A stretch of 64,000 nt of DNA from Plectrocnemia conspersa. Its lineage: Eukaryota > Arthropoda > Insecta > Trichoptera > Polycentropodidae. A program made the translations under genes and the position numbers. The stretch covers positions 434,001 to 498,000 of the forward strand of contig VTFK01000294.1 in NCBI GenBank assembly GCA_009617715.1, in the 5' to 3' direction. The notes under the pieces are model-generated. The model saw only the letters and a program-made list of their open reading frames with translations, did not search any database and was not told the DNA's origin. Position 1 is the stretch's first letter. Every line of letters begins with the position of its first letter. Shown in pieces: positions 13,892 through 26,062 of this stretch.

Positions 13892-14690
13892 ATAAATTTT
13901 GCGATTTTAATTTTAACTCTTTGATTGCGTAAATTGACCAAAGTCGCCCAATTGATTTTTTTTATTTCTTTACGCAAAAATCAGTAAAAAAAAATGCTTT
14001 TTCAGAAAAACTTTTTTTATGAATAAACATAATATATCATTTTAAATAGGTAAAAATTAAAAAATCAGAACAATTAAACACAAAATTATCCAGGTAAAAT
14101 TTGCATTTTAAAAAAAAAAAATTTAATATTTATTTTTGATTAACGCGTCAAAAGAGTTAAAAAGGTTTTTAATATATAATACAACATTAAAATATATCGT
14201 CTAGCTTAGCGTGATAATTTAGTTTGTTGCTTAAAGTGTGTTTTATTTTATTAATTTATAGTTTGTAGGTTGTGTATTTATTATACCCATGTCACCGATA
14301 AATATGTATTTCTATATATTTTTTAATTTTATTTTGCCAATTTATAATCTGTAAATTTCGGCTCGTTGCTATTATTTAGGAAAATTAATTTGTTAGTAAA
14401 ATTTTATATATGAACATTTGGGTAGTCTTTATGTGGAAAAAAAATACACGCGAAAATTTGCTAAAAATATATTTTCTATATATTGTTAATACTTTCTGGC
14501 TATTTATTTTTTTGTTTTCAACTCCTCGCTATATTTAATTTAATTATAACGTTTATTATATTTAAAAAGTTTTATTGGCAATATTGAAATATATGGTCTA
14601 ACTTAGCGCGGTATTAAAAGTTTGGGAGAAATCATTCGATTCTTTGAGCCATTCTGTATATGTATTACTATTGCATATGACACTGCGCAA
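13892..14690. other. AT-rich noncoding DNA
   Basis: No gene recognised. Near the end, TTTGAGCCATTCTGTA (about 14640-14656) resembles a mariner-like terminus also seen at about 54875-54890. Confidence 0.5.
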
Positions 14691-14885
14691 CTTTGGTTTC
14701 GCGCTAGATAATGAATGAAAATTACATAATGCGTCAACGGCGGGGGTCTCATAATCAATCAGGGGTGGTTACTAACCTTTCCTCATCCCTCGGCTCCTCT
14801 CAGTGCGACTTGGGGCTCTCGGCCTGGGCCTTCGCTACCGAGGGGGCTTGCCCGCGGGCCACTCTTATCATTTGTCAACTGAGAC
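14691..14885. other. G+C-rich noncoding segment
   Basis: A short G+C-rich block with GGGGCTCTCGGCCTGGGCC and CCCGCGGGCC stands out from AT-rich flanks. It could be the tail of a non-LTR retrotransposon or belong to the promoter region beginning about 175 bp downstream. No coding frame is recognisable. Confidence 0.35.
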
Positions 14886-15059
14886 ACTGATATATCATCA
14901 ATCACACAAACGATTACGATGAACACATGTATTATTATTTATTTATTTAGAGCGCACAATTTTCAATCACATATTCAATGCAGTGTGCAACGTCCTTGGC
15001 TCGAAAGGGTGCAGTTGAAAATTTCAGGTCAGGGTCTTTATATTTTTAGACGTGTGATT

Positions 15060-15545
15060 ATTTTTAGGTTTGTTTTGCTTTAGCGCGTTTGGCGCGCGCG
15101 CGACTTTACGAATGACTCGAGCGTAGTGCCGTCCGCGCCGGGTTAATTCGCGGCGGTGGTGGGGGGTGAGCGTGAGCGTGTGGGTTGGGTGCGTGCGAGT
15201 TGTGCGTGCGCGGGCTAGGGTTGCCGACGAGTGATTGCCAGGGTTGCCGACGCGAGCGGCCGTTCGCGCGACGCGCGGTCACCGAGTGGCGTGGCGCGCG
15301 AATACGAGCGGCGCGCATGCGCATTTGCACGATCGATGGTGAGCGTGTGTGAGTGAGCGCGGATTAGCCCCTCGGATTTGGCCGGGGACCGACACATGCA
15401 ACTGCACGCCTCCGCGCCACATCTTGGATCTCTGAATTGGGTCATTGAGCGCTATCGGAGCTACCCCCGCGGTGCTCTCTGATCGAACGGTTGAAAATCG
15501 CCGCTTGCGTGTTTTTCAGCGCGCTGATTCATACGTTGGAAAATG
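15060..15545. promoter_or_regulatory. CpG island, candidate promoter
   Basis: This is the most G+C- and CpG-rich stretch of the window, about 480 bp against roughly 27% G+C around it. It contains CGCGCATGCGCA (15312-15323), a perfect match to the YGCGCAYGCGCR palindrome bound by NRF-1 (insect relative Erect wing) at many animal promoters. A 13-bp direct repeat AGGGTTGCCGACG occurs at 15217 and 15240. On the plus strand GATCGATG is followed by GTGAGCGT (from 15339), a good 5' splice-site match. Arg/Pro-rich frames here follow from composition and show no domain. Best read as a promoter with a 5'-untranslated exon; direction and gene are unknown. Confidence 0.5.
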
Positions 15546-15985
15546 CTTGGTAAACAACACCATAACTCGCTAGTACGGGTCGTTCCTTTCAGACAAATAG
15601 CCCAGGAGCTTAATATTGATAGCTAAGCCTCGATTAAGATAAATGGATATTTTTTCTTTTAATGCAGAAGTGGTAGTGAGGTAGGACCAAATTTTCTCCT
15701 TATAGAAAAAAAATATTTTACTTTTCTTAATTGTATAAATATAAGATTTACAAATTAATCTATTTATACTTTTAACTCAGACAATATAATAAACTTGACA
15801 ATTTATCACAAAAAATAAGTCAAAACAAATACAAATAAAATATTTAAAAACTATTATTTAATCATGCTTGTACAGCATAAGTAGAAAACTGCCATTGGCT
15901 ACATTTAATAGTTACGTATATTTTATATTTATTCCTTGTATGTAACAAGTATAAATATTAAAATAATAATTTTAATCTGTAGCAA
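15546..15985. other. AT-rich noncoding DNA
   Basis: No gene or repeat recognised; it separates two G+C-rich blocks. Confidence 0.5.
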
Positions 15986-16268
15986 TTCATACTCAACGGG
16001 ACACGTGCGTCTGAAGTCTCGCGAGCGGTGTCCACAGACCTAGCAGTCATCGAGACGTACGCCCGGACGTACAACGGGGTATACAACGCGGCACTAAGCC
16101 GGACTAGAAATATTCGACTTTGCTACGCCTCGACGTTCGGACTACTACTTCTCCTCTTACGCTTTCTTACGCTTCACCTTTAAGACACATGCTCGAGAAC
16201 AAATACAGATGACATTAAAAGGACCTACCGACACAACCGAAGATCTACCACCAAAGATCTACCACTTA
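15986..16268. other. G+C-elevated block with short duplication
   Basis: About 270 bp with many CpG steps (CACGTGCG, CTCGCGAGCGG, GACGTACGCCCGGACGTAC). Near its end AAGATCTACCACC is duplicated (16240-16252 and 16254 onward). It could be regulatory DNA of the nearby CpG island or the leader of a retroelement; no frame supports coding. Confidence 0.35.
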
Positions 16269-16624
16269 ACACATTATAATATTTTTAATCATTTATTTTT
16301 CATTAGTATTTTAATGGACTTACACGTTTTATATCTATCAAGTCATAGATAAATTTCAAATATAGCAAAATTATTTGAGTGCGGAAAGATAGGGAAAATA
16401 AACAAAGTAAAAAATAAAAACGCCAAAACAGATCTGAAAATTAGGATTATATAGCACCTCCCCCAAAAAAATAAAAAAAATAATGTTTGACTTATAAACT
16501 GTGAAATATATTTAATCTTAAATTCATACAAGTAGTTAAACCTTCGCCGAATTACCCCAAGAGTCTTAGAGCTGAAACCGCACACTGTACATCGGTAACT
16601 AATATATCAGCACCATCAGAGGTA
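16269..16624. other. AT-rich noncoding DNA
   Basis: No gene recognised. The minus-strand frame at 16343-16585 is Phe-rich through poly(A/T) runs and is judged chance. Confidence 0.5.
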
Positions 16625-16700
16625 ATAATTACCTGAAAGATATGAGTTAAAGTCCCATATGGACCCTATCGTGCGCGTGAGATTGAAATTATTGAGTATT
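16625..16700 (+). repeat. SINE-like repeat, copy 3 (partial head)
   Basis: ATTACCTGAAAGATATGAG, GTTAAAGTCCCATATGGACC and CTATCGTG follow the head of copy 1 in the plus orientation, including the B-box-like part. The AT-rich body is lost or unrecognisable. Confidence 0.6.
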
Positions 16701-16799
16701 TTTTAAAAATACATTTATGCCATTATGTATGAGGGGAAATAGCTTAATATTAGAAAACCTGACTTACCTACCCAATATATTTCCTTCCTCGGTCTCTAA

Positions 16800-17007
16800 C
16801 AAAATAAAGTGATGCCGGGAGGCCATTAGTAGCTCTGGACCGGGATACCAACCGTGGCTCAGGTTGAGATTTGGCAGTGGACCATAGTCACTGATGGGAA
16901 GCAATTATGCTCAAGTAAGGGTCGCTAATGAGCCAACAGGTAAAGGCTTACACACGACCTGAGGAAGCGAGCGGGAGCATCAAACCCCGCGGCCAAAAAA
17001 AAAAAAA
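16800..17007 (+). mobile_element. Poly(A)-tailed retroposon 3' fragment
   Basis: About 195 bp of moderately G+C-rich sequence with no coding frame ends in CCCCGCGGCC followed by a run of 13 A. The block contrasts with AT-rich flanks and ends abruptly in A, as expected of a 5'-truncated LINE or a SINE on the plus strand. No target duplication was identified. The family is not recognised. Confidence 0.5.
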
Positions 17008-17014
17008 TAATACT

Positions 17015-17240
17015 AAGCTTGATTTTATTTAATCATCACGATATTTATCCGTAAGATTAGAAAAAATTAGGTGATGCTAATCTATGATATTCGATTGGAA
17101 TTATTTTTATATAATAATCACTAATTCCAATCTCCCAGACACGATAAAAAATAAAATAAAAACACTAAGGCTCATATGGGATTTTAACCCAAATCTTGTA
17201 TGTCTCATCTCACTCGTCTATCGTTCTAGTAAATATGGTA
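17015..17240 (-). repeat. SINE-like repeat, copy 2
   Basis: Same order as copy 1 on the minus strand: a head with GGGTTAAAATCCCATATGAG, then TATCGTGTCTGG, an AT-rich body and GGATAAATATCGTGATGAT. It lies directly downstream of the poly(A) tail of the retroposon, so one element may have landed at the edge of the other. Confidence 0.72.
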
Positions 17241-20139
17241 TAAATGGTATCGTGATTCAGAACAAGTAAATAAAAAAAATCCTCAATTGGTAATTACCGA
17301 CCTTAAAGTGCGACACCCGAGCTTTTACATTTGAAGTAGAAAGCGTATTGATACTCCGACGCCAACGGGCGCGTTCTGACACAATACGGCTAAAATTTTG
17401 ATATACACCTGAGCAAAGCTACTGCGAAACAACATCTGATTGGTGATAATTAAAACGTCGGTCAATTAAGAACTATATACTATATTACTATTATGACGCA
17501 TTGAAAAAACCTGTCAAGTCATGATTGTCGGATTTGTAATAAAAAATAAAAATTGTACAATATAAAAAATCTACTTCTTTGTTTGTTACCACTATTCAAA
17601 TACACCACGTTAAATAAAAAATCCACACAGAAAAATGGTTAATCAATAAAAAGCAACCATTTAACTAAAATTAATGTGTATAATACACCTATGGATTATC
17701 AAAATATCTAGATTTTACGTTATATTCTAAGCTAATGTGGAAATCACAATATGATTTAAATACTTATACCATAAACTATAATGTACTCAAAATTGATCCC
17801 AAAGGTACGATTTTTATATTTGACCTTTTATCTACACATACGTTTAACTTTTTAAATGGTCCCTTTTAAATAATTTAATATTTCTTGCTTCTTACACATA
17901 ATATATGTACATATTTGATTACGAAATATTTGAGATCCTGCTGTGTGTTTTTAATGCTCAAACAAAAAGAAGGTATAAATGTAATTATTTAATATAAACG
18001 GAAATTTAATATGAAATATTTTTAAGATAGATTTACAATCTTATACATGAACAGTTTTTTATAAATATTATTTTATTTAGGTTTGTTTATTCATATTGCT
18101 TTAGTCGCATCTTATTTTTAAATAAAGTTATAAGGTAGATGAAATCTCATATGCGATAAATCATATAATAATATTCGTAAAATACGATTAGGTAGTTTTC
18201 AGTTATTTCTCTGAATATAGTTTGTCTATGTACAAATTTATATTTTTATAGCACAATAGTTTTTCTCGCTACGAGCCGCGACAAAAAATATCAATAAATA
18301 TGGATGCTGAGCGCTTCGTATTTGCAGGTGTATTACAACGACATTAATAAAGACAAATATGCTTTTGATGTACCTCATCTTGGTCAGAATGGAGAGGGCT
18401 AGTAATAAGCTGACTTTTAAGGTCGATAGCAATCTGATGACTGATGGCCGGGAGGGAGTCTGTTATCGAATCAAATCTTCGATTTTTAACAAATGTTCTC
18501 TGCTGAAGACTAAGCTTTTATCTAGAAAATCTGAAAGCGGTGCTAAAATCCTAGCATTATAACTGCTTTATAATTAGGCACTTATATGTAGCGTTCTATG
18601 GGTTATTTTTTATGGAATATTTATCTCTTTTAAAGTAGACGCCTTTTCACGATTGCCTATCTGCTTTTATCTTCAGATTTAGCATTGACACACCTTAAGT
18701 GGTTTTAAGCAATTATTTTATCCTGTTCCGCGAAACTTCTAATAACCGTTATCTCGTGGATGACGGTCTTTGTGTTTTATTGATTGGCTTAATTGCTTTG
18801 TAAGTTTCTCACACATGTATGTCTTCAAACATTCCACACTAGCACAGTATAATCAGGGAGTGAAACAAACATAATATTTATAATATTGAAACTTAAAAAT
18901 ATGTATATGTTTTCAATTATTAATTTGTAATGTTTTTTTATGTGCCCTAGAGAGTCGCGATCGCGTTCCTTATTCTTGACCGTGTCGGCACTACGTCAGC
19001 ACTCATAAACGTTCCTGTTGTATAAGCCATATCGCTTAAAAACATATTCTTAAAAAGCAAAGAAAATACTTTTTTACAGTATTTTTTCAAGAACAGTGTT
19101 GTTTTAATGTGATGGTGCTTTGCCTTTAAAATCATACATTTCTAAAAAATATTATTGTTTCAAAGTTTTGAAAATCATTTTTAATCTTAAATAAAAGAGA
19201 ACAGAGGACTCTGATCTTTTATAAAAAATACTTTAATTAAATTTGCAAATTTTCTTAATCTAGAAGGTATAATAGAAAGTGTTTCTTTACTTTATTAATT
19301 TATATAAATTAAATTCATAACCAATATTTAAATATATTTTTCTGCAAATTACTAAATATAATATTTTTTTATAGTATTTTTATTATATAACCATGAATAA
19401 ACTGCACAACAACTACTGATTTACGATATATTGCTTAGAAAATATAAAGGTGTCAGTATGCCGGGACAACATAAGGTCTGACATGAAATTGCCTTGGAGA
19501 GGATCAAAAGCTTTGTGCTAAAATACATACATGGTATATAATCCTTTATCATTGAGTAACCACGTGTATGATTAACATTGAACATCCTGGAGCTACACCT
19601 AAAGAATAATATAATACATATAGTATCTCATCATCATATTTAATTGCTTTTATATATTGTAAATAATATTTGTAAATGTACTTTGTTTTCGATATTATTG
19701 GAATACGTGATACTTGAGATTTATAAGTGGACCTTCTAGGAAAACACGTATGTAATATCATATAACAACTTGACATCAATCTATCTATGGGCTATGTATA
19801 ATAAATATATTTATAGGTGTAGATATCGAGCTTAGACATTTTTTTTAATATGAATTCATTATACGAGCAGCAAAAAATAATCAAAATAAGCTTCTTAAGC
19901 AATATACTTGTATATAAATAGACTAATTATAAATATTTTTAATAAAAATAAAATTTAAATTTAGAGTAAATAGTGTATTTATTATTCAACTAATAATGGA
20001 AACATCGCGTTATTACGTTGTTAATGTATAATTAACTTTTATCATAGTTCGATCTAGTGACCGTTAAGTTGATTTATTACACTTTGCACGTTATACCCAA
20101 CAGTTTTAATTATTGGGGTTAAGTCATAATTTATATTTT
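17241..20139. other. AT-rich noncoding DNA
   Basis: No gene recognised. Moderately G+C-richer patches near 17330-17420 and 18360-18560 carry short frames (for example plus strand 18359-18562) without domains. Confidence 0.5.
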
Positions 20140-20330
20140 GCTCGCAAAAATACACAGCTGACCCGCAAAACTACCGCCGATAACGTTTCAAGCACGATGC
20201 TGGATACATTTTGATGAAAATTCGGGTTTGTCATTCCTGGCAAGAAAACAAAACCTCCTTCCTATGATATACATACACATATGTAGTTTATGTATTCACG
20301 AATATTGCTTACCATATAAGGGCGAGCGGC
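20140..20330. other. Weak G+C-elevated noncoding patch
   Basis: About 190 bp with more CpG steps than its flanks and no coding frame. It may belong to the series of islands described for this window, but the signal is weak. Confidence 0.22.
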
Positions 20331-23300
20331 AGGAAAAAACAGTTTACTCTTGATACGTACAATATACATATGAATATAACGGCAAATAAATTACATAGGA
20401 CAATATTTCATTCATAACAAATGCGAACGCTATTTCATGGGGAAGCCGGGACAATGATGTTAATTAATTATATGACGAAATTTATGACATAATAACGTTT
20501 CGGGTAATTTGCGTATTTTTCAAAGAGTCGACACTTCATCACGTCTCATTTTGTTATACGCGGCATTATTTTTAGTAGTTAAATTAAACCGTAATTAGGC
20601 GAGGTTGTATAATTGGTTTATGTTTTTACAGCGCACGTGTGAATATTTGCTTACCAAGTATATTTTAGAATGTTTATTCAGGAAAGTTTCGAGTTTCATT
20701 GATAGTTAATGACCTAAGCTTACGCGTACATTAATTTATGTTTTATTTCATACAATATATTGAAAAAGTATATGGGAAGTATTTAGTTTTTTATTTCAAA
20801 TTCTATCTTTTAAATTAGCAATGATTTTTTATTATTTTTAGAATATATTTAATATCAATCAACTTGTATGAAATTAATAAAAATTGTATGTATTTAATAA
20901 AATTGCGTTTATAATAAAGTAAAATTCCGTACAAACAATGGTTAGATATTACAAAATAAATGCTATTTTTTAAACTAAATCATTTGTAAAACGCATATTA
21001 AAACATTTATTTTTGTAAATAAGTAATTTGTAATAATGGATTGCTTTTCCATATTCTCATGTATATAACATTTTATAAATGAGTAAAAAAAAATTGATTT
21101 TAATTTATTAAATAATAGTAAGCAAAAATAATCTAAAATAACTTTTGCAGCAGTTTTTCTACTCATAATTATATTAAGCACACACTCAGTTAATTTTGCT
21201 TGATCAGGCGGTGTTTTTTAAAATATCAAACTGATTATGTGTACCAATATACAGATGTAATTCAGGAGTCAGTATCGAATGGCGGTGTTAAAAGCGAAAG
21301 AAACCAGGTCAAACAAAATGTTTGTAGCAGGCCGTTTTTAAATATTTTATGTATAAATATTAGGTAATCCCGAAATATGTAAATGTATTTATTTAAAATT
21401 TAAAATTGAACAGTCAGTCGTGCTTTGACTGAGAATATCTTAGTACTAATTATGTTAAATCTGTGTTGGTACACACCTAAACTCAAAATAAATTATGCCC
21501 CAAAATTTACAATGGCGGATTTTTTACCAGGTAAACATTATATACAAAATTGTATGTTATGTTTATGTTATTAGCTTATTTAAAAAAAGAAAAAAAGATA
21601 CAGTAAAATAGATACATAAAGAATATTGAAGAGGCTTGAATACTGGAATGGGTTCTACACGAATTGAGCTAAGAAAACATTCGTCGTATATATGTATAAT
21701 TATTTTATATATATTGTGAGATTGCAAAGGGACTGTGAATTACGAAACTCTTAAACCTGGCCAAACAAAAGCAAAAAAAATCTATTGTGATCAGCTGGAT
21801 TTTTTGTTCAAGGTCATAAAAAAAAGCCCGCACTCGTCCACAGAAGTTGAATAGTTCTACAACGCAACGCATTTCCATGTGGCGAAATTTACGAACTTGG
21901 TTGTAAGGTTTTATCTCATCCACCTTATTTCCCAGACCTTGCTCCTTCCGACTAGCATTTATTTCGATCAATGCAACACCTAGATAAAACTAAATAAAAA
22001 TACAGACGATGTACAAAGAGGTCTTATAAGGGGGTGGGGGGTTAATATTTTGCATCCTACTACAGTTTAATTTGTTGTTGAATATAAATTAAAAAATTTC
22101 TGACCATTTAATACATTTTAAAATTTTGATGTTGGTTTATACATTTTTTAAAATTAAATCATAGAGAAAATTGATACTAACAGTCATTGCTAATTTAAAA
22201 TTTCGATTATTGTAAAAATGAGATTTAAGTTCGACCGCCATACATTTTTTAAATCTGTCAGTTCCCACCCGGAGCTTTTTCTTCTTATCTAATTATTATT
22301 GTAAACTAAAGAAAGGATAAGATCAATTAGAGTAGTTAAGATAATCGTATACAATTTTTTGATACTCAAATACTAGCAACCACTTTTAAATGCTTCTAAG
22401 AAAGCATGAATTTTTCAAACACCTGGCATGGACACATCCTCTTTACGCAGCAGTATAAAAAATTAAGCAATTGTAAAACGTTAAAAAATAGAAGTACATA
22501 TTTTATTTTTTAACAAAAAAATATCTAAGAAAATTATCGATTAGATTAAAAAAAAATCCAAAATGCAGACGATGTGAAAAGATTGAAATATTTTGGACCT
22601 TCAATATTTTAGGCTAATAGAATTAAAAAGCTCACCTAGAAGTAGGAGAAGGTTATATCTTTTTAAATAAATTATATTTTAAATCATAAAAATTAGCACC
22701 GTTAAGATTATATGTAAGAGACATTGATTTTGTATATTTTATACGATCGCTAAATAATTTGAAAAAAATTATATTCATAAAAAGATTTTAAAATAGTTTT
22801 TAAGAAAAATACTTTTCTGACACACTGTACCTTTGACCTTTAAGATCACTAAAACAAACTTCTCTGCTATTTTGTTTATTTTGAAAATTTAAGTAATTCA
22901 ATAAAAAAAATCGTGAAATATTACAATAGAACTAAACGTAAGCTATTACATACATATATCAAACTAATGGTCTATCGTGCTGGTTTACTGTTAAAATTAA
23001 AGAAATAAAAAATAAATTCAACCCAAAGACAAATAGTGAAACGAACTAAAATAATGCAAATACCGAACTCGATAACGTAATCCATTTAGAGCTTCTGATG
23101 ACACGTGCTCGGCAGCATTATGTCTCAATAATTCAGATCACTTCTCAAACACATGTCACGTACTATTATATTTTAATATTGTAACACAATCACGAGTTTG
23201 CACCGAAGCACGTTCTGTTCCGTTAGCAGAACAAACAACTCCCCTGCAATGCTGTTCTACTGCATTTTGCGAATATCGAACATTATGTAATGTGCAATAT

Positions 23301-24640
23301 ATTTAACGTAACTACGCTCTTTGCATAATATTAATTTTACAGCGGTTCATTGTTTGAACATCGATAGAGTTTAGATGAAACGATAGATTAAGCTATATAT
23401 TAAGTTGTTTGATTATTTTTCTTAATTTAAAAATGCAGTTTCATACTATTCAAACCAATATTATACATGTTGAAAAATCAACGAAAAGTATATAGGATAA
23501 TTGAAGAGTAAAATTACAGTGCTAGTAAAAATAATTATTTTCTAGATTAAGGAATAGAAGAGAGATCTTGTGACCAAACAATTATGATAATAATTGTAAA
23601 TATTGCAGGGACCATCTAGAGACAAGCAATGTTATCATTTAAAATGGCTAGATTGTTTGCTTGTGCATTATAATATTTTTTATAAGGCTCTAAGGAAATA
23701 CATTATGTCCTATCGAGTTAAATTAATATAGCATAAGACCGCTCTAAATTTAATAAATCATGAATTTAAAATCCTATCTTGCCAACTTCTACTCTAGTAT
23801 TTTTTCACACCCCTATAAACATTGCTTGTATATTGTCAGTCAACAACTATATTCTTAATATGGTACAAGATAAATTTCCTACATGAATTATTACACATCA
23901 TCGCTACCATCAGCAACTAGTTTCCCTCTGGACGATTAGTTTCACAAATTTTAAACTCAATTATTGCTTTAACTTGTAGTTTAATTAGTTGAAAACGATA
24001 CAGCCGAAAGTTTCATATTCAGTGTGCGATACGATAACCCAATTTGCACAAAGCTATGTACGTATAATCCAGTTTAGATCCAATTAATTACTATATTGAT
24101 TATTTTTTAACGTTTAAAAATACTATATAGTAAATAAAATATTTTTACATTATATATCAAGATAAATAATGTAAGGAAAAGTAAATATTCCACGTCAAAG
24201 TATTGGAACGTTACCAATATCTGTAAAATATGTGTCGCGTGTTTTATCAAAAGCTAATCTTAAAGAACGTTTGACTTTAATGTTTATCTTCTTTTTAGAT
24301 TGAAATAAGAAGCCTTCGACATTATTTATTTGCAATATATTTATTGAAGGATCAATGTATTCGTATTCGTTTGATGTATAATAAAATAATAATTGTGTAT
24401 GTATGTATGTATTATATGTATATAATATTTTTTCTTGGAGGGCTTAGACCCAAATGCCTTAGCAGATGAGCTTTCATATTTAATAATTGTGTACGTGTCC
24501 ATTGATTTATTGTTGATGTTTACCTGAATTGTAATCGCGAAGCTCATTGATGGTATTGAATATATTTACTTGCTAAATTTTATAATGGAATATTCATAAG
24601 CCTAAATATAAAATAGGCACTCAGAAACGTTTTCCAAAAT
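20331..24640. other. AT-rich noncoding DNA
   Basis: No gene recognised over about 4.3 kb. It has low-complexity poly(A/T) runs, a short GTAT repeat near 24408 and chance frames (for example 21705-21971 minus) without domains. Confidence 0.5.
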
Positions 24641-24649
24641 CGTCGACGC

Positions 24650-25020
24650 TACCGGAAAATTTTCAACTTCGCTTCGAATATTAGCTTACTTGAAAATAGG
24701 TTCGTGTAAACACGGTTAGGTTCTTGTTAATAGGGTCATATTAAGCGCGGTGCCGTATAAAAAATTCAAGTGTAAAGTACGTCGCCGAAAAAGCGCATTA
24801 AAAATTCACGGTAACAAACCGGCATCGGGAAAGCATCGGTTAAGGGCTTGCCGATGAATAAATTGGGCCGCGGGATCCACTTGGTGACCCCTGGCCGCGT
24901 TGATTTTCCTGAGAGCGACCTTTTCCCGCACGAAATTGGCCGTAAAGGTCGCTCGAATTAATTATTCTGTCTTCTGAAGAAAATCGTCACGTGGGCGAAG
25001 AGCTTTCCCCGAGGAGTGTA
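24650..25020. promoter_or_regulatory. G+C-elevated island with inverted repeat and E-box
   Basis: About 370 bp of raised G+C with intact CpG. It holds a perfect 11-bp inverted repeat, GAGCGACCTTT at 24913-24923 and AAAGGTCGCTC at 24944-24954, around a 20-nt spacer. The arms contain AAGGTC-type nuclear-receptor half-sites in divergent orientation. CACGTG lies at 24988-24993. There is no coding frame. An enhancer-type role is inferred. Confidence 0.35.
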
Positions 25021-25949
25021 TACTGAGAAATATAATAAAAAAAAGTGAAAGACAACAAATGTTTGTAGATACTCATGTTTGAGCTCGAGGAAGGCAAACA
25101 AGGATTGTGAGCTGGGTTGAAAAAAAGCCTGGCCGTATTTATAATGTCATGTTGTATGATATATTATATAGTTACCTTACAAACATGCTATGATATTGGT
25201 CGTAATTTATGAAATATGTAAATCGGTTCATAGGAGCCATGATAAATGATCAATGTTAGGTAATTATTATGTGTACATATATTCTAGTTTGAATGATAAA
25301 TAATCTGTTGTTGTTTGTCACTATACTAAATAATTAATAAGATAAGCTTTATTTTTAAAATATAGAGATATAATTCATATTTAAAACAATAATCTGTACT
25401 TCGTTAAACTAGGAAATGTAACCGATTCGCCTGTTTATAAGGTGACTTTTAAATATTTGAGAAAAGCAGTTATGTTCTTACAATACTAATCGATTATTTA
25501 AAATATATTTTAACGGAAAAATACAAACATATAATAGGTAAAAAAAACCTAAATAAATACATTTTAACAAATCATCATCCTATTGAAATTTGTTCTCTTT
25601 AACGATCATCCAAGTTTCTGATCAGCAATAATATAAACATAGTATCAACAATAATATACTGTAATATTATAATCACATACTATACATTACATATATTTAT
25701 ATAAAATTCTCGAGAATTTTAGAGAAAATATTAATTTTTATTTCTTGAGAAATGAAAACCATTGAGCTTTTTTTCCATTTTTTTAAACATAAAAAATAAC
25801 AAGGGTAGCCATTTTTATTTTTGATATGTGCTTTTAAAAATGTATTTAAAGAATAATGTACTTACTAACGTGTAAATAATATTTTTTTACTATATAATAA
25901 GTTATTTTATATTTAAATTACTATGAATAATATAATTTACATGCTTAAA
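25021..25949. other. AT-rich noncoding DNA
   Basis: No gene or repeat recognised up to the Tigger insertion. Confidence 0.55.
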
Positions 25950-26062
25950 TACACCCATACCTCGCTATACGGCCGCTCTTTATACGACCTTTCGCTATAA
26001 CGGCCCTCTTCCTACGGCCTAAAATGTTTCGCTATAACGGCAAAAAATCTTTTTTTCAATGT

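Noticed and set aside
15106..15445. Overlapping minus-strand frames of 74 and 76 codons, Arg/Pro/His-rich
   Set aside because: They lie in the CpG island, overlap each other in different frames and have no domain; G+C-rich DNA gives few stops by chance.
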